A stretch of 64,000 bases of DNA from Parvibaculum sp039973015 (GTDB lineage: Bacteria > Pseudomonadota > Alphaproteobacteria > Parvibaculales > Parvibaculaceae). The position numbers and the translations under genes were made by a program. Numbering within the stretch: the first letter of the stretch is position 1; every line of letters starts with the position of its first letter. The DNA lies in NCBI RefSeq assembly GCF_039973015.1, contig NZ_JBDWLT010000010.1, positions 124,001 to 188,000 on the forward strand, written 5' to 3'. Below the pieces are notes generated by a model. It made no database searches, was not told the DNA's origin, and worked only from the letters and a program-made list of their open reading frames with translations. Of this stretch, positions 23,442 through 32,518 are shown in pieces.

Positions 23442-25367
23442 CTACAGGGAATAGCCCAGTCGTTCCGCGTGAGGCTTGAGGATGGAGAGTACCGGCTTCA
23501 TCTGCTCTTCGTACCGGCGCCATCTTTCGGTGGCGCTCGAATAGATCGGTTGCGTCACTTGTGAATAGGAAGGTGTACGGATCGTTCCGCGGCTGAGCGC
23601 ATGCGCCGCCGGATCACTCACAGCATCGTTCCAGTCGAGATCCAGAAACGTGAGAACCGGTGCGACTTCCGCTCGAAGATCCGCGACGAGATTTTCGTAT
23701 CGAACCTCCTGAATCCTGAGAGAAAGACGTTCGCGGTATTTTTGCCAAAGCGTGAACACGCGATCGTAGAGTGTCGCAGAACCTTCAAGCGTCAAAAAAT
23801 TCTGCATTGATGCATTGGGAACGAAGTCCTGCATGAAACATGAAAGTACGCAGTCGGCCGGATGCCGGATGGCGAAGATGAACTTCGCTTCGGGGAAGAG
23901 CCGGTGGATCAGCCCCGAATGCACGAGGCTCAACGGCATTTTGTCGATGACAATCTTGTCCTCGAATTGTGCACCTTCCTTGCGAAGCTCCGACCAGTAG
24001 ACCTGTCGTGCAGCCTGTCGTTCTTCTTCGCTCATGGCAGAGAGTTTTTCGGGATAGCCCTCGATCGATTTCTTCACTCGGCCGAGGAAGGGATACTCCT
24101 CGAACACCTGCACACCGGGGTGTGCGTCGAGAATCTGATCAAGCAGCGTCGTTCCCGATCTCGGAAAGCCGACGAGAAATACTGGCGGGCCGGCATGTCC
24201 CGGTTCACGTTCAATGTCCGGAAGATCCGACCACTCCGAAACGAAACCCCCATCGAGAAGACCGATGAGATGATCGACTTCATCGACGAATTTTCTGCGG
24301 TCCACGAATTTCAGTTCGGGAAGTTCGAGCGTTTGCTCATTCATCCTTGTGAAATACGAGAAGGCCGCCGGCACGTCTTTCTGTTCATCGCAGAGCTGGG
24401 CGAGCTCCGAATAAAGCAGACGCGCTTCAGGCGCGGACATTTTGCTTGCGTCAATTGCTTCAAGCCGGTCGCGTAGCTTGTCGAGGAGTTCTTTGTTTCC
24501 CTTCTTGAGCCGCCGTTGCGCCTTCGACCAGGTTCTCAGAGCGCTGGCGCTGCCAGGGGCTTCCGCCAGCGCTCCCTCAGACCATTCAATCGCCTTCGGC
24601 AAGTCGCCGAGGCGCTCATAGGTTGTTGCGAGAATGGCCTTGATTTGCGCCGGAACGGGCTTCACCCGGTTCATGGCCTGCTGGCAGAAATCAAGTGCGT
24701 CCTTGAACAGACCTGCATCGGTGGCGGCCGAGGCCGCTCGCATGTAGGAGGAAGCCTCATTTGGAGCAAGTTCGATCAGCCGCCGGAAGTTCTGCAGCGA
24801 TTCCGGAAACTGCGCGGACTGCTGGAAAAGCTGCCCGCGCTCCAGAAAGACATCCGGATAATCCGGATTCATCGTCTCCGCTCGCTGATAGGAAATCAGC
24901 GCCTCGTCAATCTTCCCCTGATCACGCTGCGCATTGCCGAGATTAACCCAGACATTCACGTGATGAGGCATCCGTGCGGCAGCCGCCGCAATCAGCTGTT
25001 CGGCCTTGTCGGGGCTACCCTTGCCGAGTGCAACAAGGCCCAGCAGATGAAGCGCATCAGGGTTTTCAGGCTGAACCTTGAGCACCGCACCTGCGGCGGA
25101 TCCCGCATGATCGAGCCGGCCGGCCGCCAGATGCGCACCGCCGAGCTGCAGAATGCGTATGATATCGTCGGGGTTGGGTGAGTTGCGCTGTGCATGATCA
25201 GGACGAAATCCGCCAGCAACGCCGGAAGCCGCCCCCGGCACACCAACCGTTGGCCTGCCGCCGGCCGCCCCCGCAGGAAGCCCGACCGTGGGTTTGAATG
25301 AGCCCGGCATGCCGAAACCCGGCTTGAGCGGCTTCGCCGGCCCCTTCGGTGGAAAGTTTTTCGCCAT
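23442..25367 (-). CDS. TPR-repeat protein with C-terminal sulfotransferase domain
   Basis: 641 residues. An N-terminal Pro/Gly-rich tail with a repeated P-TVG-LPAG-like unit (about residues 1-55) is followed by five to seven tetratricopeptide repeats (about 65-330; for example VNVWVNLGNAQRDQGKIDEA). The C-terminal sulfotransferase domain starts with the 5'-phosphosulfate loop VGFPRSGTTLLDQIL (about 400) and includes the 3'-phosphate element IRHPADCVLSCFMQ. This TPR-sulfotransferase form resembles protein- or sugar-modifying enzymes with TPR partner binding. It ends 8 bp after the response regulator start on the same strand, so the two may be cotranscribed with this gene first. Confidence 0.85.
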   Translation of the reverse strand: MAKNFPPKGPAKPLKPGFGMPGSFKPTVGLPAGAAGGRPTVGVPGAASGVAGGFRPDHAQRNSPNPDDIIRILQLGGAHLAAGRLDHAGSAAGAVLKVQPENPDALHLLGLVALGKGSPDKAEQLIAAAAARMPHHVNVWVNLGNAQRDQGKIDEALISYQRAETMNPDYPDVFLERGQLFQQSAQFPESLQNFRRLIELAPNEASSYMRAASAATDAGLFKDALDFCQQAMNRVKPVPAQIKAILATTYERLGDLPKAIEWSEGALAEAPGSASALRTWSKAQRRLKKGNKELLDKLRDRLEAIDASKMSAPEARLLYSELAQLCDEQKDVPAAFSYFTRMNEQTLELPELKFVDRRKFVDEVDHLIGLLDGGFVSEWSDLPDIEREPGHAGPPVFLVGFPRSGTTLLDQILDAHPGVQVFEEYPFLGRVKKSIEGYPEKLSAMSEEERQAARQVYWSELRKEGAQFEDKIVIDKMPLSLVHSGLIHRLFPEAKFIFAIRHPADCVLSCFMQDFVPNASMQNFLTLEGSATLYDRVFTLWQKYRERLSLRIQEVRYENLVADLRAEVAPVLTFLDLDWNDAVSDPAAHALSRGTIRTPSYSQVTQPIYSSATERWRRYEEQMKPVLSILKPHAERLGYSL

Positions 25368-25572
25368 ATCACGCTTTCGAAAAGGCCGTCACGGCCACAA
25401 GAACAGTTCGGGCGGAGTGTGCCATAGCTCTCCCCAGCAACCAACGAAAGCTGACCCGCAACGGTCAGGCGCCGGATTGCCGCCCAGTAAATCAGGCTCG
25501 GCAAATCTTGCCGGATAAGGGAGATTTCTATCCGCTCAAACCCCGGAATCCGGGCGCTCTCGATCTGGCCCG

Positions 25573-26304
25573 ATGTTTGCGACCCGGACCGGCATGACCG
25601 ACTTCTCCACCGCCTATACCGGCATTCAGCACCGCCCCGGCAAACAAAATATGGCTTCTGCGGCCTTCCAGGATCTGCAGACCGCCCGCCGAGAAGGCCG
25701 CGTGCCGGAAGGGGGCCAGGTAAGCTTCGGAGACATCGTCGATACCTTGAATCCGCTTCAGCATATCCCTGTTGTCGGGGAAGCCTATCGAAGCATGACG
25801 GGTGACGGTATCAGCCCGCAAGCACGTATCGCGGGAGGTGCTCTTTGGGGAGGGCCGTTGGGTCTTGTTGCGTCCGTTGCAGGTCTTGCAATCAGCGGCA
25901 ACAGCGCGGAGGGACTTGGCGACCAACTCTACGCTTCCCTCTTCGGCGGTGAAGAAGAAATTCAGAGGATGGTGGTAGCTTCTGCGCAAGCATCCTCACC
26001 CGCAGCCTTGCCTGACGATAACGAGCTGAACACCGCGTCGATCGCGACCATTCCGGGACCTCAAGCCACGCTCAAGCCGGCTATTCCCGCTTCTACGGAG
26101 AACCCGGCCGAGACAAAGCCTTTGCCTCGCCTGAGCCCGGAGGCCTTTCAGGCCCTCCTCGGTTCCTTTGCCGATCCCGCAGAGGACAAGGCTGGGTCCG
26201 CCGGTTCCAAATCAGCCCCTGCGCACCTTCCCAACCTTTCGAGCGCAATGCTCGACGCCCTCGACAAGTATGAGGCAATGAAGTCGGAAAAGTCGGCGAG
26301 ATAA
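25573..26304 (+). CDS. Hypothetical protein with a glycine-rich central segment
   Basis: 243 residues. The conserved-looking core is FGDIVDTLNPLQHIPVVGEAYRSMTGDGIS followed by a hydrophobic, Gly-rich stretch (IAGGALWGGPLGLVASVAGLAI) that could insert in or lie on a membrane. The C-terminal half is Pro/Ala/Ser-rich and low in complexity. I recall similar cores in uncharacterised alphaproteobacterial proteins but cannot name a family. An ATG at 25594 is an equally likely start. It is divergent from the TPR-sulfotransferase. Confidence 0.7.
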   Translation: MFATRTGMTDFSTAYTGIQHRPGKQNMASAAFQDLQTARREGRVPEGGQVSFGDIVDTLNPLQHIPVVGEAYRSMTGDGISPQARIAGGALWGGPLGLVASVAGLAISGNSAEGLGDQLYASLFGGEEEIQRMVVASAQASSPAALPDDNELNTASIATIPGPQATLKPAIPASTENPAETKPLPRLSPEAFQALLGSFADPAEDKAGSAGSKSAPAHLPNLSSAMLDALDKYEAMKSEKSAR

Positions 26305-26349
26305 CAGCTGATTGCTCGCGCCGCACACGCACCTTACTGTGAACCGGTC

Positions 26350-26898
26350 ATGACCTCTTCACCCGGCACAATGCCTGAAATCGTCGTCACCGGTTCCCCG
26401 GGAAATCCGCTTGGAGAACTCCGCTTCGGCGAACTCCGTTTTCCTTGCGCCCTGGGGCGCACCGGAGTGAACCCGAAGAAGCGGGAGGGCGACGGTGCGA
26501 CACCCCTCGGATGCTTCCCCTTGCGCGAGTTGAGGTACAGGCAGGACCGCCTCCCCGTGCCCGGGACGAAGCTGCCTCTCATCCCCATCTCACCCTCGGA
26601 CGGCTGGTGCGACGCGCCGGAAGATGTCTTCTACAATCGGCCTGTACGCCTGCCCTATCCGGCTAGCGCTGAAACCATGTGGCGGGAAGATCATCTCTAC
26701 GATCTGGTCGTGGTCCTTGGCTACAATGACGATCCGGTGATCCCTTACGCAGGCAGCGCCGTCTTCTTTCATCTTGTACGGGAAGGCGATGGACAATTGC
26801 AGGCGACCGAAGGCTGCGTCGCTCTCCGGCTCGATGCCATGCTGCAGGTACTTGCGCTGTCGGGCCCGGCAACCCGAATGCGGATCGAAGAAGCTTGA
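26350..26898 (+). CDS. YkuD-fold L,D-transpeptidase family protein
   Basis: 182 residues. The catalytic signature is FFHLVREGDGQLQATEGCVAL, with the His and the nucleophilic Cys of L,D-transpeptidases (usual form H-x(14-17)-[ST]-x-G-C). Upstream LGRTGVNPKKREGDGATPLG is the beta-sheet core. No signal peptide is visible, which is unusual for a peptidoglycan crosslinker; members of this COG3786-like subgroup often lack one. It ends one base before the convergent gene's stop, so the two 3' ends abut. Confidence 0.85.
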   Translation: MTSSPGTMPEIVVTGSPGNPLGELRFGELRFPCALGRTGVNPKKREGDGATPLGCFPLRELRYRQDRLPVPGTKLPLIPISPSDGWCDAPEDVFYNRPVRLPYPASAETMWREDHLYDLVVVLGYNDDPVIPYAGSAVFFHLVREGDGQLQATEGCVALRLDAMLQVLALSGPATRMRIEEA

Positions 26899-27588
26899 TT
26901 AAACCCGCGAGCCGAAAAGTGCGCTGCCGACACGAACATGCGTCGCGCCAAGCTTTACCGCAGTCTCGAAATCGCCACTCATACCCATCGACAGCTTCGG
27001 CAGACCGTTTCGCCGCGCCATCTTCTCAAGCAGCGCAAAGTGAAGCGCAGGCTCCTCGCCCAAAGGAGGTATGCACATGAGCCCCTCCACTTCGAGTGAC
27101 CATTCCGTACGGCAGCGCGTTATGAACGCATCAACATCGCCTGGTGCTAAGCCTGCCTTCTGCGTCTCTTCGCCCGTATTCACCTGCACAAACAAGCGGG
27201 GCATTTTCCGCCCTTTGTCTCTTGCCTTGACGAGAGCTTGCGCAAGCTTCGGCCGGTCTAGCGTATGGAAGACGTCGAACAAATCGAGCGCCTCCTCGAC
27301 CTTGTTGGTTTGAAGCGGACCTATCAGATGAAGTTCGACACCGGAATATTGCTCGCGAAGCGAAGGCCATTTTCTTGAAGCCTCCTGAACGCGATTTTCT
27401 CCAAAAATGCGCTGTCCCGCATCGAGCAGCGGACGGATCGCCTCTTCGCCGAAGGTCTTTGAAACGGCGACGAGAACAACGTCGGCCGGTGCACGCGCCG
27501 CCTCTCGCGCTGCAACCGCAATCCTCTCGCGGACGGCGGCAAGGCGCGTTTCCGGTGTTTCATTCTCTGTGGCGTCGATATCGGTCAT
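26899..27588 (-). CDS. YggS family pyridoxal phosphate homeostasis protein
   Basis: 229 residues from the likely ATG at 27588 (27594 is also possible). PLP-binding Lys in LVAVSKTF, then FGENRVQEA, LHLIGPLQTNK, the Asn/Gly region FVQVNTGEE and the phosphate-binding end LSMGMSGDFETAVKLGATHVRVGSALFG. These single-domain PLP proteins buffer PLP and affect amino-acid and vitamin B6 balance. The gene is divergent from the ThiE-like gene with about 46 bp between starts. Confidence 0.95.
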   Translation of the reverse strand: MTDIDATENETPETRLAAVRERIAVAAREAARAPADVVLVAVSKTFGEEAIRPLLDAGQRIFGENRVQEASRKWPSLREQYSGVELHLIGPLQTNKVEEALDLFDVFHTLDRPKLAQALVKARDKGRKMPRLFVQVNTGEETQKAGLAPGDVDAFITRCRTEWSLEVEGLMCIPPLGEEPALHFALLEKMARRNGLPKLSMGMSGDFETAVKLGATHVRVGSALFGSRV

Positions 27589-27634
27589 TGGCATAATCTC
27601 GCGCAAGCTAGTCGCAGGAGGTTCCAGAGACAAG

Positions 27635-28264
27635 ATGGGAACGATATCGGACCACATGGCGCGCGCCGCCCGCTATCTGAACGCCCACCCTTCTTCCATT
27701 TCTCTCGTTGCGATAACGGACCCAAAACGTCTGCCGAATCCAGCGGTCGCGCTGCTCGCACTTCCCCGCCAAAGCGCACTGATCTGGCGGACATATGGCA
27801 AGAAGCCGGACTACCCGACAGTCCGGGCCCTCGCGTCAAAACTTCGCGCACGGGACGGCATCCTGCTCATTGCGGGTATGCCCGATTTCGCACGGCGCCT
27901 TGGCGTCGACGGCGTCCATTTGCCGGAGTACAGCCTCGCCCGTCACCGTCACGGCACCTTCCGGCGCGATGTGCCTGCCGTCATCGTGACAGCAGCCTGC
28001 CACTCGGAAAGAGCGATCGTCGCAGCGGCCCGCGCAGATGTCGATGCCGTGCTGATTTCGCCTGTGCTGCCATCCGAAAGCCATCCCGGCGGAAAGCCTT
28101 TGGGCATACCGAGGTTTGCGCGTCTCGTCCGCGTCGCCAATGGCCTTGGGCTACCGGCCTACGCGCTCGGTGGTATTTCCACGCCGCCGCATGTTGCCAG
28201 ACTGCGTGGCACCAGCGTGAAAGGTATTGCCGGTATCAGCTTCATCCTTGGAAGCGGAAACTAG
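27635..28264 (+). CDS. Thiamine-phosphate-synthase/TenI-like TIM-barrel protein
   Basis: 209 residues from the ATG at 27635, preceded by AGGAGG. The ThiE/TenI barrel is visible from SLVAITDPKRLPN, GVDGVHLPE, VTAACHSERAIVAAARADVDAVLISPV and ALGGIS ... IAGISFIL. The usual ThiE pyrophosphate residues are only partly kept (HLPEYS instead of HLGQ-DD), so it is probably TenI-like or a divergent ThiE rather than a proven synthase. Its stop shares CTAG with the convergent sulfotransferase stop. Confidence 0.75.
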   Translation: MGTISDHMARAARYLNAHPSSISLVAITDPKRLPNPAVALLALPRQSALIWRTYGKKPDYPTVRALASKLRARDGILLIAGMPDFARRLGVDGVHLPEYSLARHRHGTFRRDVPAVIVTAACHSERAIVAAARADVDAVLISPVLPSESHPGGKPLGIPRFARLVRVANGLGLPAYALGGISTPPHVARLRGTSVKGIAGISFILGSGN

Positions 28265-29106
28265 AATCCGTCCGGCACATATCCGAACCGCTCCATCTGG
28301 GCCCTGTGCGCCGACACGACCTTGGCAATCTGCTCGTCGCTCAGCAGCTCACGCCATTGCCCCGGCTTTCCCTTTCGAAAGAAAGCCTCCGCATGGGCCG
28401 GCTTTTCCTTGAAGCCCTTTTCTCTTTCCTGTGTGCTGAGCACATCGAAGGATGCATTTGAGATCGCGCGCTCGAGACGGTCCGCTGCAGGGTTCAGTCC
28501 GAGAAACCCCGCCATCTTGCCGAAGGTTTCTACCGGACGCTCGGACATGTCCTCATAACGAGCGACGAAGAGTTGCGGGTTCGCGCCACTCGTCCAACTC
28601 GCAACATGCGCAGACCATGTATCGTAGACCTCGGGAATATGACGCGCCGTAAGCTTCGTACCTGCACCATCCGTCGACATGAATTTGATCGTATCGTCGA
28701 TCGACATACCGAGATGACCGGCAAGCGAAAGGGTGACATCGAGCGGATTGCGCAGAATGTAAATCGCGCCCGCGGTTACCTGCATGTTGTGTAATGGAAC
28801 GCCGAACCAGGGCCCGAGATAATTATGACTTTTCACGAAAATCGAATCCGGTGAGACCGTACTCATTCTCGCCTGCGCGGCGGGGCGCAATCTCGCCAGT
28901 GCGTCCGGTTTCAACTGTTCCAGAGGAACGGGGCTTACCTGTTCAAACCACCGTCGCGATGAGCTGCCGAGACAAAACTGATTGAGCGCGTTGATGTCCG
29001 CCGGCTCCGTCGTGTTGCGAAGCAGGTTGTGCAGAAAACTCCGCACCCATGTATTTCCGGATTTCGGATAGGACGCGAGCCAGATCAACGCTCCCACAAC
29101 AACCAC
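28261..29106 (-). CDS. Sulfotransferase domain protein, tandem copy 2
   Basis: 281 residues, type 1 sulfotransferase. The PAPS 5'-phosphosulfate loop is WLASYPKSGNTWVRSFLHN near the N-terminus; the 3'-phosphate motif is YILRNPLDVTLSLAGH; the catalytic region VKSHNYLG has a His. The C-terminal KGFKEKPAHAEAFFRKGKPGQWRE matches the K-x-x-FFRKG-x-x-GDW region. It would transfer sulfate from PAPS to a small molecule or glycan. It lies 20 bp downstream of a close paralogue and is likely cotranscribed. Acceptor unknown. Confidence 0.9.
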   Translation of the reverse strand: MVVVGALIWLASYPKSGNTWVRSFLHNLLRNTTEPADINALNQFCLGSSSRRWFEQVSPVPLEQLKPDALARLRPAAQARMSTVSPDSIFVKSHNYLGPWFGVPLHNMQVTAGAIYILRNPLDVTLSLAGHLGMSIDDTIKFMSTDGAGTKLTARHIPEVYDTWSAHVASWTSGANPQLFVARYEDMSERPVETFGKMAGFLGLNPAADRLERAISNASFDVLSTQEREKGFKEKPAHAEAFFRKGKPGQWRELLSDEQIAKVVSAHRAQMERFGYVPDGF

Positions 29107-29126
29107 CTCAGATTCGAGACAAGAAC

Positions 29127-30008
29127 CTAGCCTGCCACACCGGATTGCTCGGTTTGCTTCGGGACGGCATCACGGTAGTCGTCAGGGATATAGCCGAACC
29201 GCTCCATCTGCTCATGATGATCAGCGATGATCCGGCGAACCTGCGCCGGTGTCAGCACCTCGCGCCACTGTTCGGAGCGGCCCTCGCGGAAAAACGATTC
29301 CGCTTCCTTCGGCCGTTCCTTGAAGCCGCTTTTCTGTTCCATGTTTTTCAGCGCACGAAAGGAAGAGTTTCGGATAGCGCGCTCTAGCCGCGCTGGGGAC
29401 GGCTTCAGACCGAGGAAACTGGCGACCTGCTTGAAATATTTTCGTGGCTTGTGGAGCAGATCCTCGTAGCGGACAATCAGCAGTTGCGGGCTCGGATGTT
29501 CCGTCCAGCTTCGCACATGAGTGGACCAGGAACGATGTATTTCAACGACATGCGTTTGCATGTCTCCTGCCGTGCACTCGTCATTTGCGAGATGCTCGAT
29601 CGCCTCATCTATCGTCTGGTTGAAGTGATGGCTGACCGAGATAACGACATCAAGGGGATTACGCAAAACGTAGATACCGCCTGCCGTCACCTCCATCGTA
29701 TGCAGAGGCACACCACAGGATTCGCCGAGATAGTTGTGTGTCTTCACAAAAACCGAATCCGGGAAAACCATCGTGAAGTCGCGGTGCACGATTGGCCGGA
29801 GTTTCGCGAGCTCTTCCTCATTGAGTTCCTCGACTGGCTTGCCCGCTCTTGCCGCATACCAGTGCGCTGACGATTCACCCAGGCAGAAATCGGCAATGTC
29901 GTTGATATGAACCGGCTCCTCCGCACCCCGAAACAGGTTGTGCAGAAAGCTTCGCATCCAGGTGTTGCCGGATTTCGGGTAGGAAGCGAGCCAGATCAAG
30001 GCGCCCAT
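29127..30008 (-). CDS. Sulfotransferase domain protein, tandem copy 1
   Basis: 293 residues, closely related in order and wording to the next gene: WLASYPKSGNTWMRSFLHN, VKTHNYLGESCGVPLH, YVLRNPLDVVISVSHH and ESFFREGRSEQWREVL. The paralogues appear to be a tandem duplication that has since diverged. The copy has an extra hydrophilic C-terminus (RDAVPKQTEQSG). It is first in a two-gene minus-strand unit. Both act on PAPS. No PAPS synthesis gene is seen in the window. Confidence 0.9.
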   Translation of the reverse strand: MGALIWLASYPKSGNTWMRSFLHNLFRGAEEPVHINDIADFCLGESSAHWYAARAGKPVEELNEEELAKLRPIVHRDFTMVFPDSVFVKTHNYLGESCGVPLHTMEVTAGGIYVLRNPLDVVISVSHHFNQTIDEAIEHLANDECTAGDMQTHVVEIHRSWSTHVRSWTEHPSPQLLIVRYEDLLHKPRKYFKQVASFLGLKPSPARLERAIRNSSFRALKNMEQKSGFKERPKEAESFFREGRSEQWREVLTPAQVRRIIADHHEQMERFGYIPDDYRDAVPKQTEQSGVAG

Positions 30009-30066
30009 TGTTCAGTTCCTTGTGCGCTTGTCGCAAGGCCACCTTATCTATCAAAGCATCACACGC

Positions 30067-30097
30067 AAAAAAAGGGAGCAGGCTTTCGCCTGCTCCC
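30067..30097 (-). terminator. Intrinsic terminator of the porin gene
   Basis: Perfect 10-bp stem GGGAGCAGGC / GCCTGCTCCC with a 4-base loop at 30074-30097, followed on the minus strand by seven U (A run at 30067-30073). It ends the porin transcript and separates it from the sulfotransferase pair. Confidence 0.93.
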
Positions 30098-30134
30098 AAT
30101 CTTTCGCGTTTCTCGAAACTTCTATCCGAAAGGA

Positions 30135-31247
30135 TCAGAAGGAAACCGAGAGAACGAGACCGGCCGACTGTGCGTCGTAATCGATGAAGCCGGCATCGAC
30201 GTTGGTCATCTGAAGGTCGAGACCAATGTCCACACCCGAACCGAGGTTGTAGCCACCACCGGTCTGCCACGTCGTCGTGTCGATCGAGGCACCCGGCGTC
30301 GAGAGCTCGTCGGCAAGATAGGCAACGCCAACCGTCCACGGGCCAGTCGCATAGGCCAGACCAACGGTCCAGACTTCTTCTTCCAGGCCAACGGCAGACG
30401 CGACCGGGATCGACGTCACAGCGAGGTCTTCCGAGGCGTAGTAGGCACCACCGAGCGTGAAGCCACCGAAGCCGAGGTTCACACCAGCGCCCATTTCTTC
30501 CGGATCATTGGCGGCGGCACCGAGGTTGCCTTCACCCGTGACATAGAAGCCATCGGCACCGAAATCGACCGCACCGAAGGAACCCGCATAGTTCAGGGCA
30601 ACTTCAACCACGTTGTCGATACGGCCGAGCGTACCGCCAGGAACGACACCGAGGCCATTCGCATTCGGACCATTGTAGGAAACGTCCGGCGTGTACGACA
30701 GGCCAAGCTGGAAGCCAGCGAAACGCGGGGTGAAGTAGGTCACCTTGTTCGCATCGGCAGCCATCAGCGAGAACGTCGAATGGCGAGCGGTGCCAACCGT
30801 CGGGACGTTGAGGATGTTCGGGCTGTCAACACCGTTGCCCGGCACGAACCAGGGCGACGTGTAGTGCATCTTGAAGGCGGCGCCGTCCGTACCACCGATT
30901 TCGAAGCGGCCGAAACCACCTTCGAGGTAGGCGAAGAGCTCACGGAACGCGGCGTCGTTGTTCGCGTAGTGCGTGTTCCAGTCGTCGCCGAGCGAGAGCG
31001 TCGCCATCACACCGGCAACCATGCCGTTGTCGAGCGTGCCTTCGGCATTGATGTCGATGTTGCGCGCAACGAGCTTCACGGCGGATTCATTGAACTGAAT
31101 CGGTCCGATGTCATCGGCGTCGATGTAGTACATGCCCGCGGTGACCGTGCCGCCAACGGTGACGGTCAGCGGATCGCTCGCAAGCGCCGGACCGGCCACC
31201 AGGCCAGCCGAGACGAGAGCAGTCGTCCCAAGGAGAGTCTTTTTCAT
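30135..31247 (-). CDS. Outer-membrane porin
   Basis: 370 residues with a clear signal peptide (MKKTLLGTTALVSAGLVAGPALAS) and mature start DPLTVTVGGTVTAG, the alphaproteobacterial Porin_4 pattern. The rest is beta-strand-rich with alternating residues and loops rich in Asp/Gly/Asn; the last residue is Phe (GLVLSVSF), the usual outer-membrane protein end. It would form a trimeric diffusion channel. Codon use is strongly biased, as expected for a highly expressed gene, and it has a strong terminator. Confidence 0.95.
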   Translation of the reverse strand: MKKTLLGTTALVSAGLVAGPALASDPLTVTVGGTVTAGMYYIDADDIGPIQFNESAVKLVARNIDINAEGTLDNGMVAGVMATLSLGDDWNTHYANNDAAFRELFAYLEGGFGRFEIGGTDGAAFKMHYTSPWFVPGNGVDSPNILNVPTVGTARHSTFSLMAADANKVTYFTPRFAGFQLGLSYTPDVSYNGPNANGLGVVPGGTLGRIDNVVEVALNYAGSFGAVDFGADGFYVTGEGNLGAAANDPEEMGAGVNLGFGGFTLGGAYYASEDLAVTSIPVASAVGLEEEVWTVGLAYATGPWTVGVAYLADELSTPGASIDTTTWQTGGGYNLGSGVDIGLDLQMTNVDAGFIDYDAQSAGLVLSVSF

Positions 31248-31855
31248 GTGTTCCTCGCAGTATCAGCTAAACGCTGTTCCATTTGTACAAGCCAGCGGAA
31301 AAGCTCCCCCGTGGCTCGTGCATCGCCGGGCCGACCGAAACTGCCCCCCGAGCGCGTACCCGATTAATCCGTTGATAACCGCGTCGGGTCAAGCAAACCT
31401 CTCCTCATGACGAAGGAATGTCAGTCGATGTTGCGCAAAGGGCACAAATCCCTGCGCGTGCGTTAACTCAATATGCCGTTGCTCTGTATGAATACCTCTC
31501 GCCAGAGCAGTTTTGCAGTAATGCAGCGGACTCTTCGATACGATTAGGTTATCCGTCCTGTGGCTGATTTGGTCCAGACGCAGGCTCGTCCGGCTCCGGG
31601 TTGTGCTTTGCAGGTCACACTACCGCATTGCGACAGGCAGCGGCGGGCACGGTGCGGGGGTTTCGGGCTTGCCCCCTGCAAGCGTTTTCGGAGGGCTCCG
31701 GGGAATGCACGATTGCGGGACAAGCCCTTATCTAGCTATAAAGGCGCGCCGGTCGCGGCATGCGGCGGGTATGCGAATTCACTTGCTCTCCGCAGGCCGA
31801 TCACGCAAGAGACGGCGGACAGAGGGGCGCAACGCGAGAGGCTTGCCGTAAATTG
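31248..31855. other. 600-bp intergenic region upstream of the porin and DUF3576 genes
   Basis: No supported protein gene or tRNA. It must hold the porin promoter and the DUF3576/leuS promoter (divergent), but no clear elements stand out by eye. A GC-rich GGGGG ... CCCCC hairpin lies near 31655-31677 without a U-tract. Confidence 0.5.
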
Positions 31856-32422
31856 ATGACCTACCACGGACTGACACGCGCGAAATCGACTGTCGCGGCG
31901 CTCCTTTGCGCTTCCATTCTTGGCCTTGCTGCTTGCGGCCCCTCGGAATCGAACTTCCCCGGCCAGCCGACCGGTCAGGGCGGCCCCAACAACCCGACCG
32001 GCAAGGAGCGCGAGTCGATCTTCGGCGAAGACGGCCTGAAGCTCTTCGGCGGCGCCGCTGACGAAGAAAATGTCGGTGGCAGCGGGATCGGCGTGAACAG
32101 CTTCCTGTGGCGCGCCTCGCTCGACACGATCTCCTTCATGCCGCTTGCCTCGGCTGACCCCTTCGGCGGGGTCATCATTACCGACTGGTACCAGGATCCG
32201 AAGGCCGCCGGCGAACGTTTCAAGGTAACCGTCTACATCCTCGACAAGCGGCTCCGCGCTGACGGTGTGAAGGTGGCTGTCTTCCGCCAGAACAAGGGCG
32301 AAGACGGCGACTGGGTGGACGCTGCCGTAGGCAACACGACCGGCCTGCAGATCGAAAACGCCATTCTCGTTCGCGCCCGTCAGCTTCGTATCAACACCAT
32401 CGAGGCCCAGGAACAGAACTAA
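31856..32422 (+). CDS. DUF3576 domain lipoprotein
   Basis: 188 residues from the ATG at 31856. A lipoprotein signal ends at LGLAACGPS, with Cys as the lipidated residue. The DUF3576 core follows: IGVNSFLWRASLDTISFMPL and YILDKRLRADGVKVAVFRQ. It is widespread in alphaproteobacteria next to leuS, probably as an envelope lipoprotein of unknown role. leuS starts about 97 bp later and may be cotranscribed. Confidence 0.9.
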   Translation: MTYHGLTRAKSTVAALLCASILGLAACGPSESNFPGQPTGQGGPNNPTGKERESIFGEDGLKLFGGAADEENVGGSGIGVNSFLWRASLDTISFMPLASADPFGGVIITDWYQDPKAAGERFKVTVYILDKRLRADGVKVAVFRQNKGEDGDWVDAAVGNTTGLQIENAILVRARQLRINTIEAQEQN

Positions 32423-32518
32423 GGCCCGGGCCGGGCGGACAGCGGGGCACGCGCCGGCAGAGGGCCAGAGCACCCGCCCCTGCCTGCCCCGCCGCGCGCC
32501 CGAAAGATTCCGATACCC

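Noticed and set aside
24955..24963. TTCACGTGA inside the TPR-sulfotransferase gene as parS
   Set aside because: Core only, with mismatched flanks; expected by chance at this length.
31248..31855. tRNA or small RNA gene in the porin upstream gap
   Set aside because: No cloverleaf and no terminator with a U-tract were seen.
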